The translations under genes and the position numbers were made by a program. A stretch of DNA of 64,000 nt from Adineta steineri (lineage: Eukaryota; Rotifera; Eurotatoria; Adinetida; Adinetidae): contig CAJNOI010000194.1 of assembly GCA_905250115.1 (NCBI GenBank), forward strand, positions 78,197 through 142,196, in the 5' to 3' direction. The notes under the pieces are model-generated. The model was given only the letters and a program-made list of their open reading frames with translations. It was not told the origin of the DNA and made no database searches. Shown here one piece after another: positions 1 through 13,600 of this stretch; position 1 is the first letter of the stretch; each line of letters opens with the position of its first letter.

Positions 1-3000
1 ATACAAAACAACAAGTACATCGTTGAACACATGTAAATTTATTTGATGGTGGACGAGAAAATATTGAAAACCAAAGATGACCTTCTGTTATACTATGATA
101 TGCTTGTTTTGATAACACATAAGAAAATTCATGTTTTTGTAATTCACCCGCTATTGGTAAGATTCGTTCAATCTAAATTTTTGTTTTTATAGAATAATTC
201 TTTAATAAATAATGAAAAAAATATTTACACGTCCATCATTTTTTTCTACAGCAAACCATTGTTGACATATAAAATAAGATTTTTCCATTGTCTGTAAATC
301 ACGAACAATAATATATTTAAGAAACCATGATGCTTTATCATGTAGACCACTATTATCATGCCAAATACGCATATAATTCAATAGTCCTAATGATCTAAAT
401 ATGTAATTGTTTTTTAAATAATCCTTTTAGTAAATGAAATTCTTTACTTTGGAACAGCCATAATAAAAGCATCGATTCCCCCACGTTGTAAAATTTTTCG
501 ATGAGGATCAGAAAAAGTACGAACTGCTGTTTCATCTTCTTCACCTGCAAGAATAAAATGAACCTATTGAAAGGATTTTTTTTGAAATATTCTATTTCTT
601 TTATTATACTTTTGAATTTGTTCCAGCATTTGCTCGATGACCAGTAAAAACAATCATTTGATAAAAATATTGATCAGTAGAATAATTATCAGATAATGGT
701 GTTACACCTAATTTTTCAAGATCTTTTTTATCTTTATAACGTGCATATATAACTATCAATATATAAAGTATACAAATACAAATAATAGTTAAATAAATTG
801 TTTTATTTTTTGAAAAATCAGCATTTTGAAAGACATAATTCCAATTAATAGGCGATGGTAAAACAAGAAATCCACCTGCAAATGTTGTTAAATGATTTGA
901 AAAACATTGAGTTTGATAATAATTTGTTTCAGATCCGACCTTTTATTAAATATCAATAGTTTTCTTTGCTTAAGATGATCTGCAATACTTACTAATATTC
1001 CATCTGTTCTCCAAATAGAATTTTGATCTAAATAATAACAACATGCTGTATAAGTTCTTAATTCATAATTTGAAGTAAAATTAAATGGTTGATTTGATAT
1101 TGGTAGATTATTATTAATTGATTGATTTATACAAAAAGTTTCATATTCAGTTGAATTTAATTCTCGTAAACCCAATATAATTGATTGATGACCAAATGTT
1201 TGTTCATTATTAAGAAAATATTTATAAAATGTATCATTTGTTAAATCTAGATCAAAAAATAAAATATTTTATTTAGAAGCAAAATTCAACCAACTTGAAG
1301 GACATAGAAGTGACCATCCATCAATTTGATTTATTGAACTATTTAATTGTGGTGAATTATCAAATCTATAGATTAATAAATAACTTTGATTGATGTCGAA
1401 AGGTTTCATTTCAAAAATTAATGAAACACTTCGATTATTAACCGATTGTGATTGTTGAAGGTTAATAAAATGAAGATTAAATATTTGATAATGAGAATTT
1501 GTTTGAATTGAAGTTACATTTTGTAATGTCATCGATGGAATAATTATATTTGGATCACGAGGTATCATTAATTCAATTTTTTCAGTAAGATTTGTTCGAA
1601 GAGGTATTTCATTTCCATAACGATCTAATATTGTTAATGAGACTGATCTTGATAGATTTGTATTCGATTGACTATTATCAGCTGACGCAAGTGACTGAGT
1701 CATTGACTAAAAAAGAAGAATTGAAGAGAATGATTAAAATGATAAAAAGAAAACAACAGACTCGAAGTGAAATTGATGAATTATCATTCGTAGTTAAATT
1801 AAAAGCAGATGGAATACGAATTTGAGTATTACCACTTTGTTGAATAACTTTATTTGATAGAGATGAACTTAATATTGTTTCCATTGAAAGAAATACTTCT
1901 GAAGAATTTAATGTGAAATTTTGACCAATATTTAAATGAGTATTAAGAGTATTTGTTATTAATGAAGTTATTTCTGTCATTTGACTATTTATCGTATCAG
2001 CTGTTTGTTTTTGATAATAATTATTTCGACCTTTTTCAATTGTTTCCGATGAGAAATCATTTCCATTAGCAAATAAATCTATTGAAATAAAATATTCAAT
2101 AGATAAACATTAGGGTAAAAAATATAATTTTACTTAGATTAGACCATTCATAATCTAAATCAGTATCATAATCAGCAGGAAAATTATTAGCACGAGACCA
2201 ATCTAAATCAAGAACAGTTGTTCGTTGTTGTAATGGACCATTAACAGCCTAAAAAATAAAAACCATTCTTTTCAAAATTAACGAAAATAAATATTCTTAC
2301 ATTCAAAATATTATTAGCGCATTGTGTGATATATTTCACTCCTGTTTGAACATTATCATAGGAAATTTTTGTTGTCTGTGCCTGTAGAGCTAAAGCCAAT
2401 TGATAACATTTATCGGATACAAGCGTCTATTTTAGAAGAATTAAAGAAAGAAAGAAAATCAGATATTCGAATATATTACTAAAGAATTTCTTGTTAATTG
2501 ATTTGTTGCTTGTGTAAATTGAGCTAAAGAAGATGCTTGTAATTTAATACTATCCACAGTTGTTATTGGTAGATTTGTAATATATGTTACAAGAGAATCT
2601 CGAATATTAGCATACACATTTAATTGCTTATTATATTCAGCCAGAGCAGAAGCATTTGATGAAACAGATGGCTACACATTTATAAATATATATTTATTAA
2701 GAAGAAAAAACAAACAAACTTACTATTGTTTGTTGAGTTACACTATTCAATGATGATATTGAAATTTGTGTAATAGAAACACCATCTGAAGCGATAAATT
2801 ATATAGATATGATAATACTTGATATACTTTACTTGTAAGAGCAGTTTCAATAGCAAGATCATTTATTTGATTGATTTGTTGTGAAAGTGATGTAATTATT
2901 TGATTAACTCTATTTTGATTTCCACTTGCAAGCATTGGAAGAAAAGAATTATTTATTACATTGATATTTGATTGAGCAACAAAAATCGATGGTATATTGT

Positions 3001-5678
3001 ATTCTGTAGCACAATCAAATGTATCACGAATATAAACAACAATATTTAATAATGAATTATTATCAGTTGTTCCAGGTAAGAACATTTCGATGCTTGATAC
3101 AAATGAAAAACCAAGCATTACTTGATCTGATGGATCTATTGTCCATCCTATTCATAAAAACATTATTTATACATTCATATGGTTTTAAAAGTGAAACAAA
3201 GCTTACCATAAAATAAATAATCTTTAATATTATCTTTATCAAACCAATTGAAACAAGAAATAGTAAATGATGTACTAGTTGTACCATTTATTGGATTAAT
3301 CGAACAAGCACCATTGTCAGGCGGTTGATTAATTATGAAATTTAATACACTTGAACTTGATTTTAATCCAAAGGAATAAACAACTTCAAAACGCCAATAA
3401 ATTATTGAAGGATTATTATTAAATAACTGATTTGTTGCTGTAAAATTACTTGTATTCATACCAAAAAACCATAGATTTTGATAGGAGTTCGTTTGATTAA
3501 ATAAAATCCATTCAGTCATATTTGTTGATGAGTTGACTGATCCTTGATAAATATTCCATGTTATATTTTCAATTGTTTCACAATTATCAGCACAAGTTGA
3601 AAATAATGCTACTTGTGTTGTTGGATTAATATAATGATATTCCATATCTGGAATACACATTGTAGAAATCACACAACTAAATTATAAGTTTCTTTTTATG
3701 AATATTAACAAAAGAAAAATCTTACGCAAGAAGAATCATTTCAACATTAGTATCTTCAACATCTACAATAAGATAACCAACAGCTTGAATAGAAGAACTC
3801 TGACGATTTGTCATTATAACCATAATTTGATATGTTCTATTCGAAGAGAATGAACTAGAAAGGATTGTCAATGAAGAGTTACGTGATGCAATTGGTCCAT
3901 CATATTGTAATGCAGATCCATTTCCTTTATAAAAAATAAATCATTAAGATAGAATGAAAATTCTTTATGAAACTGATACTTGAATGATTTGATAAACATG
4001 ATGGATTGAATGGATCAGTTCTAGAATCATTGATTGTTAATAATAATCCATTGATACTTGGAAAGTCATAGAGACCATAGATTCGACAATAATATTCATA
4101 ATTCCAATTCTAAGAGAAAAAACAAATGAAAATTTTTTATTTGTCAGATAGATATTAACATACACTTGTATTAAATATAATTGCATCAGGATCAACTGAA
4201 TATTCTCCAGGATTTAATGTAAGATTTTGTTGATATCCACGTACAATCATTGAAGTTCCATATTGAATTAAATTTGCTATAATACTTGATGGAATAATCT
4301 CAATATAAGTAAACGTAGTTGAACTCATATTAGGCGAGACTTTCATTGTAACAGTTAATTTCAATTCATAAGTACCATACAGTAAGGTATTTGCTGGAAT
4401 ATAAAGATCTATACCTGTTGTACTTATTGATTCATCAAGTTCAATTTCCGTTAAACAATTTGATGAACATTGTTTGATTGTCCATTGAATGATTGTAGAA
4501 AGTGATGCACTACAATTCAATTGAAGATATGGAATAATATAAACATTTTCACTTCGTCGATATTGCAATGGTGATGCGAAAGTCGATAGATTTCCAATAA
4601 ATGTAATGTTAGGAGACATACAATCTAGAGTACAGTATAAATAAAGAACTATTTTTAAGTTGCTTAAAAATTATTACTATTGACATTAGCGACTGTTGTT
4701 GAAGTTGATGTGAAAGTGGTAGTATTTGTAGCCGTTGTTGTAGTTGTACTTGATGAGGTAGTACTGTCTGTCGTCGTTGTTGTGATTCCAGTTGATGATG
4801 TAGTGGTGCTTGTAGTCGTTGTACTCGATGATGTAGTGGTGCTTGTGGTCGTTGTTGTGGTTCCATCTGATGATGCGAGAACACTTATAGTTGGTCTCGG
4901 CGTTCCACTTGGGGGTGGGGGAGTGCCTGCAGTCATTTCTGTTGTTCCATTTGATGATGTAATAGAACCTGTAATTTATAATAATTTAGAAACCATACAA
5001 TATACGTTCTTCATAACGTCACTAGAAATAATATTTATAGTTTTACAATTGCTGTTTTGAAATATATCTCGAACAGTAAAAATTATAAAGAGTTTTTCTC
5101 TCTCTATAATTTGATATGTAGAATACTTATGTATGTGTTTATATTAAACTTATTAGTATTTTCTCGAGACATAATAATTGAAAATTGTGTTAAACTGTCA
5201 AGTAACTGCTAATAATAATTGTAAACTACAGTGATGTCATAAGTAATGCTTATTTAAAACTATCATGTTCTGATCAAAGACAAACAGTTTTTATATAAAC
5301 GCACACAGGACTATTCTAAATATCAGTTTATAGAGAGAAAAACTCTTTATGATTCTGAGTATTTGAAATATATTTCAAAACAGCCATTGCAAAATTATGA
5401 AGAATGTATAGTATGTGATCTCTAAATTATTACAAGTTACAACATAACTTAAGTGTCAAAAAGAGAGATACAAACTTTAAAAGCAACCATGTATGAGCTA
5501 TCGAATTTTTCTCCCATATGACACACAAAAGAATTGCATAATAAATTTAGCACTGGATAGAGAAAATGTTCCTCTATAAAAGCTATATATATTCAACTCC
5601 TAAACACGATATGAAGTTTATACCTATTGTTTGACTGATAATTAAAAGAACGAACAGCCAACAATTTAGATTAACCAT
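1..5678 (-). CDS. Polycystin-1-like protein (REJ-GPS-TM-PLAT), 3' end off window
   Basis: Multi-exon gene read right to left; its C-terminal part lies before base 1. Exon 1 (5624-5678) encodes a start Met and a hydrophobic signal peptide (MVNLNCWLFVLLIIS) and ends in phase 1 at a GT donor. A long intron follows to an acceptor near 4970. Next comes a Thr/Ser-rich mucin-like stretch, then REJ-domain sequence: YGTYELKLTV near 4370, and the signature NQPPDNGACSINP with FNWFDKDN near 3220-3330. The GPS site is split by an intron: CCYYLDQNSIW near 1030 joins QCFSNHLTTFAGGF near 870. A transmembrane helix (about 740-800) precedes a PLAT domain with DPHRKILQRGGID (about 490-510), LNYMRIWHDNSG (about 350) and QWFAVEKNDG (about 240). 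The last visible residues (HLWFSIFSRPP) match the segment just before TM2 in polycystin-1. Family members are membrane mechanosensory or adhesion receptors that pair with TRPP channels. Ectodomain is short: no LRR, WSC or PKD repeats seen. Family certain; exon borders approximate. Confidence 0.88.
4975..5445. repeat. Imperfect inverted repeat inside intron 1 of the polycystin-like gene
   Basis: Arms at about 4979-5110 and 5328-5445 are reverse complements with mismatches. Shared blocks include CTGTTTTGAAATATAT, AAAGAGTTTTTCTCTCT and a TTCTTCATAA block. They are separated by about 220 bp. No ORF is carried, so it could be a small foldback or non-autonomous element, or an inverted duplication within the intron. 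No target-site duplication could be defined. Confidence 0.6.
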
Positions 5679-7303
5679 TGATGGTATCCTTTTGTTTGGA
5701 TACTGCACAAGTAATGTCGTTATAATGCGTAAAAGTCTTCCTATATGGTCTACAACCAATTTTGATCAAAAATTATATAGAAATGATAATAATAGTAATG
5801 TTGGCAAGAGTTTTTCTTTTTCTCGATTATTATTTATTTAAAATTCTCGTAATTTATTCCAAGACAAAATCAACAGCTCGATCAGTTGATGTGTGCCAAT
5901 TGTTGTTTCCGAAAAACATTGTATAAATGTTTGTTTCTTTTTCATGAATACTAAATAGAACGATGGCGGGATTGAAGATAAACATGATAAGTAAAGACAG
6001 AATAGAAAAAAAACTAAATAATTTATTTTTTATTTCAAGTATTTCTATAAAAAATCTTTTTTTGTAGATTTATAATTCAATTTTTATAATAAACGATCTA
6101 TCTCGACGATAATACATAAGAACTAAAAATATGTATATTCTCATTTAATTCTGTAGAAAAAGACAATCAGACTACAGCTACAACTTTCACTCGTAACTGT
6201 AAGCATCAGTTATAATGAAGATCTTATTGTGTAGGACATAATACAAAGTAATAAGATTAACCCAAATATCGATATTTTTCTGAAGTCATGTTATAAACGA
6301 TATATATTCTTTTGATAACAACATTTATTTTTTCAAGAACTCTGACGTCAATCGACTTTTTTTCCAATAGATGACGAAAATTAATCTTAATATCTTATTT
6401 GCTATTGTTTTCTTTGTGCTGATTCCGAATATTGACACCATAAAAAATTCCATTTTAGAATATTTATTCTTCCAATATATATTTGTAACTTTATCGTGCG
6501 ATACCAATGACAAATAATTTTGAAGCAAACAAATATTATTACAATTCTTAAATTGCAAAAATAATTGTTAATTTTTATCTATTATTGCAACAAAATGTAC
6601 ACGATTAGTTTGAGATACTACTGTATAACATTATTTTTTTTATTGAACAATCAGTCAATAGATATGTTTTTCTAATTGTTTAAATGGTGTTCAAAAGTTT
6701 TATAATTTGTGCAAACTTTATTCTACAGTTCTTTTATAAAAAAAATTATCATTTCTATGTGTATAAAGTTGCATATCAAGCTTTCAGAACATAATACTTT
6801 TGAAGATCCAGACGTCGATAAGAGGATGTGAGTGTGAATTTATATGTAGATAAAAAGAAGAGCTATTCACATTCTTGTGAAACAATAACAATCTATTGAT
6901 AAAAAGAAAAAGACTTAATGCAGTTCAAATAAAATAATATTTTTAAGTTTTGTTATAAATAATTCATCCTTTTTTTCAGCTTTCTCCACATTAGTAAATC
7001 TCTTGAAGCATATTGTCACATACTTTCATCTTTTGTTCAAATGAGATTGATGTTCCGCAGGGTCACATCGATATAGTATTTTTAACAATAAGCGAGACGT
7101 TTACGCACGGACTACTTAAAATCTCTCATCTATAAGATAATGAAGACTCTTTTAACATCTTTTTTATTATTTTTTTTATTACTATTCTTATAAATGGATT
7201 AAAAAAAGGTAGGAAAGTGCACAATAGAATAAATGCTTCATTTTGTTTTAGTATTAAAACAAATACACCTGTTATCATAAATAACTAATCACCTATACGA
7301 TCA
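5679..7303. other. Intergenic, AT-rich
   Basis: Lies between the divergent starts of the polycystin-like gene (minus) and the GPCR (plus), so it must hold both promoters. Only short ORFs without recognisable similarity (for example the minus frame 6325-6558). No tRNA, clear repeat or telomere-like tract seen. Confidence 0.5.
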
Positions 7304-8396
7304 ATGAATACTACAGTAAATAGTATAAGTTCATCTCTTTTAATTGCACCATATCTGTTGAATATATTCTTTGGTTCATTTCTTTGGGTTATGGGTAATT
7401 TAGGTTGTATCGGTAATATGTTAGTATTTCGTTCTCGAACATTTCGAAAACGAGCTTATGCAATCTATTTATTTTCGACAGCAGTTGCTGATTGTCATTA
7501 TTTCAATTTTGTTTTATTAACACGTATACTTCAAAATGGGTTTAGAATTCCACTGATGAATGATTATCTTGTTATCTGTAAACTTCGTCAATTCAGTACA
7601 TTTTGGGGTAATATAGTTTCATTTACTTTATTTTCATTTGCTATTACTAATCGACTTTTATCTGTACAACGATCTATTAGTAAGTATAATTAAATAACAA
7701 TAACTGGAAATTTTCTTTTCTAACGAAATTATTCTTTTTTAAGCATATCGACAATGGAGTAATCGTGTTTCTTTGTCATACAAAATGGTTATCTTAATTC
7801 CTTTGTTTTGGCTACTACTTATTGGTCATCGACTCATTTTGTATCGAGTAAAGAATGGTGTATGTGGTCCTCTCGAAGGTTTCTATGATTATTATGATAA
7901 TTATTTTCAAGTGTTATTTTCTTCACTTTCCTCGACTGTTGTGATGGTTATATTGACTTTTCTACTAATAAAAAGTGTCCGAATCGTTGCCAGTCAAAGA
8001 ATCGTACCTGTAAATGGTAAACCGATAAAAATCAAGCCAAAAAGTTCAATGATCAATCAAATGGATGCACAATTAACTAAAATGTTAGTAATAGAATCAA
8101 TAATTGCTGTTATTACATATCTTCCATATGCAATTCAATTAACATATTCGAATATAACACAAACATCATACAAAACACCGCTACAAATTGCTTGGGAGAG
8201 CGTATTCATTGAACTGATTCATTTACTTAATTATGTATTTTTTGGAACAAGTTTCTATGTATCGTTTATTTCGAATGTTGGATTTCGACGAAAAATTAAA
8301 CAATTATTAAAAATAAACAAGCATACTCAATCTACTAACCGTACAGTTACTCTTCTTCGTCGTCCTTTCACGATTCAACTACAGAGTCAGCATTAA
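7304..8396 (+). CDS. Rhodopsin-like (class A) G protein-coupled receptor
   Basis: Two exons, 7304-7679 and 7744-8396, joined across a 64 nt GT..AG intron in phase 1, give 342 residues. Seven hydrophobic segments are visible: TM1 with the GN motif (GCIGNMLVF), TM2 with STAVAD, TM3 after the conserved Cys (CKLRQF), TM4 starting MVILIPLFW, TM5 (TVVMVILTFLLI), TM6 with a Pro (VITYLPYAIQL) and TM7 ending near FYVSFISNVGFR. The usual DRY at the end of TM3 is TNR, and the NPxxY of TM7 is not conserved (GTSFY). This looks like the expanded peptide-receptor-like (FMRFamide/orphan) class of rotifer GPCRs. Ligand cannot be told. A second receptor of the same broad type lies at 48419-49495 but is clearly different in sequence. 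Confidence 0.85.
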
Positions 8397-8439
8397 TCAG
8401 CAAATCTGTTACTTATTAATAAATTTTTCAATAAAACAA

Positions 8440-8840
8440 GTAACGCTCGTCTGGAGACTAGCTCAACTCTTTTTCATAGAACCGATATGTTTTCCCCACC
8501 ATTAAACTGTTTATTCAGAAAACTTCAGATTTAAATTCCATGATCTTGATAACCGTTCGGTCAACTCTTATAAAAAATATCTCTTTTTTGCAGAGAAGTG
8601 TTCCTTTTTCTAAAAAACGATCGACAAAAAATTTTAAAAAATTACCGTAAGATTCGAGTTCCTCGACCCCGATTACCCTTTGGTGAATCCTTATAAAAAA
8701 AATTTCTTTTATATTTTAACCTAATTTTTGGATCACTCAGTGAAGTTCGGACACACAATCAAGCAAGAAATGAAGCAGACAATTTATATTTGCAATACTC
8801 TTCTCTACATCTTTTAACATTCACTATAATCACGCAAGAC
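8440..8840 (+). repeat. Dispersed repeat, copy 1
   Basis: Shares diagnostic blocks with copies at about 61080-61380 (same strand) and 63285-63450 (opposite strand): TTCCTCGACCCCGATT, then A-rich AAAAAACGATC blocks, then a 3' end with CAGTGAAGTTCGGACACAC, AAGCAAG and CAATTTAT followed by CTTCTCTAC. No ORF. Class unknown; a SINE-like or other non-coding element fits. Confidence 0.6.
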
Positions 8841-10686
8841 GTAATTAATGTGCATTTTGTGTGTGTGCGTGTACAGCTTTTCTAATGTCTTATTCAACTT
8901 TTTCGAATTTTATTTCTCAGTCAATAGTTGTGGATAATAAACACTTCTCAAATGTTCAAGGTATAACGAACACCTTTATTCTTATTATTATTATGATTTC
9001 ATAAAGTTTCTCATCTTCATATATGCATAAACGAAAGTAATGATAATACATAGATTTGCATAAACAAATGTAATTCGAATATCTCATTTCAGATGAACCG
9101 TAAGTTTGGTAGTGAGGTCTTTCATTTGGTCCAGATATATCCAATCTCCATTGTCAGATGTCGATCTCGATCATTTATTATTTCCATATAATTTCTTCAG
9201 TTAAAAATATTGAATTGTATTTACCTTTTAATTCATCTTTTAGATTATCAAAGGAAATGAAGTGTTTCATCCATTTCAATATTACATATTATGTGTCGAG
9301 ATGGTCGTGATTTTATTTTTCTATTATTGATTTCTGTTAAATATCGATTTACTTGTGATAGATAAACAACAAATGTTGTAGATTTAGCAATCGCTCGAAT
9401 ATTTTTTTCTTTATTAATTCAATATAGATCAAATAATAATAGTTTGTTATATACGATACATTTTGATTAAAAAAAAATCTTATTTTACGATAGTATTTAA
9501 TTTGAACTGTTTGATAACGATATTCTGTTATGATTAATATTTAAATTATTTATCATTTACCTATCTCTATTGTATTGTGAACATATTTGCTTATGTTTCA
9601 TAACTCATTATGAATTTTTGTATTAGAAATTATATTATTTTTTATATTTTTGGTATAATTAATAAATCTTCAGGTGACTTATGACATGTATATATACAGA
9701 TCATGTATGTAATTGAAGTGTAACGAGAAAAATACGTCTTTTCGTAATCGTACGAACGAAAGTAATGAGATAAATTGTATTATATATAATTGATATGCTA
9801 AAATCACACAAAATAAACTGGCAAATACAAGCTTTCGCAATCACACATGTGCACATGCTCTGTAATGGTAACTGTGTATCAGATGTATTGTTTCTTTATC
9901 TACCTTTACATCATAATTAAAAGTAAAAAATCCTTATAACTGGCAATAGAAAAATTAACTTTGTAGTCATTTATCAAAACACATATTGATACTTTTGCCA
10001 ATATGACATAGAGAGCATTCATGCATAATGATTACTTTTTTTATCACCAAATAATAAGTACATTTGATTTTCTTCTAATAATTTACTTTTTTATTTCGCT
10101 ACTTAACTGTTTACTGCGTACATTTATCCATTTTTCATTTCAATAAACATTAAATATTCTCTAACGGTAAATATTACAAAAAAAAGTAACAACTATCATG
10201 TACTAATCCATTTAAGTAGTTGCTTTATTCGACTGATAATATAAAAATAATATTTTGTTACATTTTATCATGTTTAATTATATATATATATATATATATT
10301 GATTAGACAGTTAAAAAATAATGATATATTTTGTATTAATCTGTTATAGTGAATCTCCAAGTTCACTTCTATAATCTTAAGATATACATTCAGAGATATA
10401 TTCTAGAATAATATGAATAATAAATATAAAATTGTGAATGATAAATTGTACTAATTTAAAATTGATTATTTGGCTATAGCAATATAGAATTCTTCATTGA
10501 TTAGCGATCGACTAAATTACAACGATAGATTTTTCTTGGCTTCATAATTCTATCTTGGGAGACAATAATAATATTTGAAATGAAATCTATAGATATTGAT
10601 CATCAGCTATTTGTTTTTTTTCCATCATAAGAAATATTTAATCTTTTCTTATAGATTATCATTATTCATTTCGAAAACAAACAAAT
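8841..10686. other. Intergenic, very AT-rich
   Basis: No supportable gene. Holds a (TA)n microsatellite at about 10278-10299 and A/T homopolymers. The last part, up to 10686, should contain the promoter and leader of the ART-VCBS gene. Confidence 0.5.
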
Positions 10687-13600
10687 ATGAGCAATTATTC
10701 ACAGTGGCAAACAATGCAAACCGACAATTTTCCTATATATACAAGAGAAATAGAAATTCCACTCAACGATCAACAAATAAATTATCGTCAACCTAAATTT
10801 AGCAGAAACGTTCGTATACAAACTAAATTAACTGCAAATAGGCTCGACGATGAACCAGAAAATTATCGACAGTACATACGGACTAGAAATGTTGGCATAC
10901 AAACAGCATCTGCAGGTATTCTCTTCGATGATAATGTAACGAACGAACATAAAAACTCAAGAAATCCAAGAGCCAATATTAAGAATGGTACAACACACAA
11001 GTTCGATAGGACAGATGAAAGGCAAACAGCGATACCAAAAGAAGAATCTAATATTGACAGAAATAATTCTAATCAACAAGAGAAACAAATTACAGAAAAT
11101 GCTGCTAAAGATATTACTAAAAGTGATGGAACTGAAATAAGTCCTATTGTAGGATATTCGGAAGAACCTCTATTACCACTTGCACAAGCATGTGCTCCAT
11201 TGAATGATATTTTTCATAATTTATCATTCTATGTTGAATTAGCATTAAAGGAAACTCCAGAACAACCACCTGATGGATTATCAGTTGATGAAAGTGCTGC
11301 AATTCGTCTTTATACAATCGAATGGGATAAACCTCATCGAAGTCTCTATTCAACACTCAATTTTAATCTGAAAAATAATGATCGTCAAGCACTTCTACCT
11401 TTTCACAGATATCTCAAATTATTCTTAACTGCTCTTGTTAAATTACCATGTGTTCCACCATTAACTGTTTGGAGAGGAGTAACTAAAAATTTAAGTGCAG
11501 AATTTCCACCTGGTTCTGGTATGACTTGGTGGGCATTTTCATCATGTACTACTGAAATGACTGTACTTGAAAATAATATGTATTTGGGTCAAGAAGGTGA
11601 TCGATCACTTTTCTCTGTAGAAGCTATCAATGGTCGAACAATAAAAGCTCATTCGCATTTTGTTACTGAAGATGAAATTGTTCTTATGTCAGGTACTCAT
11701 ATGATAGTTCAATCACAACTTAGTCCAGCAGCTAATCTATATATTATTCATTTGAAACAAGTAGAACCAGAAATGATGACACTTGAACCACCATTTGAAG
11801 GTATTTCAATCATTTATTATATATACATATATAGTAATAATACTTTTTTTTAATATTTAGGTGCACATATTTATCCAAAAATTCCGTAAGTCTTATCTAA
11901 TTATTTTATTCGATGAAATTATTTCTTGTTTTTCATTTATAAGACGTCCATTTTATCGAAAGAAAAGATTTATGATTCCAATTTGTTTATTACTTACTCT
12001 TTTTATTGCCGGTGTTATTATTGGTGTTATTTTAGGAACAAAATCAAAAACAACAAGTATGATGATTTATTTTAAGATAATAGAAAAATCAGATGTTGTT
12101 GTATTAGAGATTAGAATTCTATCATATTTATTGTTCAATCTATGTTTCATTATTATTTTGTTTTTAGAATATGTATGCGAGAATCCATTTCGATTAGATA
12201 ATACTATCGATACTGGAAAATATCCATCGTCTTCTGTACTGGGTTACTTTGATAATGATACATATCTCGATATTGCAATAACAAATGCAATGGAAAATAG
12301 TGTGACTCTATTATTAGGTGATGAGCAACTAATTTTTCGAACAACACGACCTACTGTTGGTGACACCCCATCTAATATGATATCGGTTGATTTAAATAAC
12401 GATATGAAAATAGATTTAGTAGTAGTCAATACAAATGACAATACAGTTAGTGTTTTACTAGGGTTGGGAAATGGACTTTTTCTGACTGCAGTCCCTTATG
12501 ATGTTGGTGGAGGTCCATACTGTGTAACTTCCGCGGACTTTAATAATGACAAGCAACAGGATTTAGCAGTAACAAATCAAGATGACTCTACCGTTACTTT
12601 ACTTTTTAACAATGGAAATGGATTATTTCCAAATATTACCTCCTTTTCAGTTGATCTGTTCCCGTATATAATATTATCTGGCGATTTCGATGGTGATAGC
12701 AACATGGATTTGGCAGTGTCATATGGTTGGAGCGCCTACATTGATGTGATATTTGGCTTTGGAAATAGAACTTTTAATACTCCAGTTCTATATAGCACTG
12801 GTTCTTATCCACGTTATATGATAGACGCTGATTTAAATAATGATAAAAAACTGGATTTGATAGTGATCAATAGTGACGATGACACTCTCACCATACTGGT
12901 TAACAATGGAGATGGTAGTTTTACGACATCCACCCTTAAGTCAATTGGTGAAGGCTTAGTTGCGTTAACAACATCTGATTTTAATAATGATAGTAAAGCC
13001 GATTTAGCAGTAGTAAATTCTGGTAGCGGTAGTATCTATGTGTTACTTGGTAACGGCGATGGAACTTTTCTGTCTAGCATCTTGTATCCATTTGATTACT
13101 TCCCACTAGACATTATTGCTGCTGATTTCAACAATGATAATAAAATAGATTTAGCAACAGTAAATGATATTGACTATGGTGTCACTGTATCACTTGGCAC
13201 CGGGGATGGTAATTTTGCCACTGCAATTACGTATGAAACTGGTGAATATTCCCTCTGTTTAATATCATATGATTTCAATAGTGATAAGAATCAAGATGTT
13301 GCATTGATTGCTCAAAATAGTAATAGTATCATTGTGCTACTTGGTAATGGAAATACACGTTTTCAAGCTCCATTAAACAATACAGTTGGTGCCTCTCCGG
13401 TTCATGTCCTATCAGCTGATTTTAATAATGATACGAAACAAGATTTAGTAGTGGTTAATCAAAATAACAACACAATCGATGTACTTTTTGGGCATGGAGA
13501 TGGTTTTTTTGATACTCCCATCGTCTACACAGTTGGTGCATCACCCTCGTATGCATTTTCAGCAGATTTCAATTCTGATAATATAATCGACCTAGTAGTG

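Noticed and set aside
1592-1825. Plus ORF of 77 codons
   Set aside because: Antisense to polycystin exons and spans one of its introns.
4680-5060. Plus-strand valine-rich ORF of 126 codons
   Set aside because: Antisense of the Thr/Ser-repeat segment of the polycystin-like gene; low-complexity shadow.
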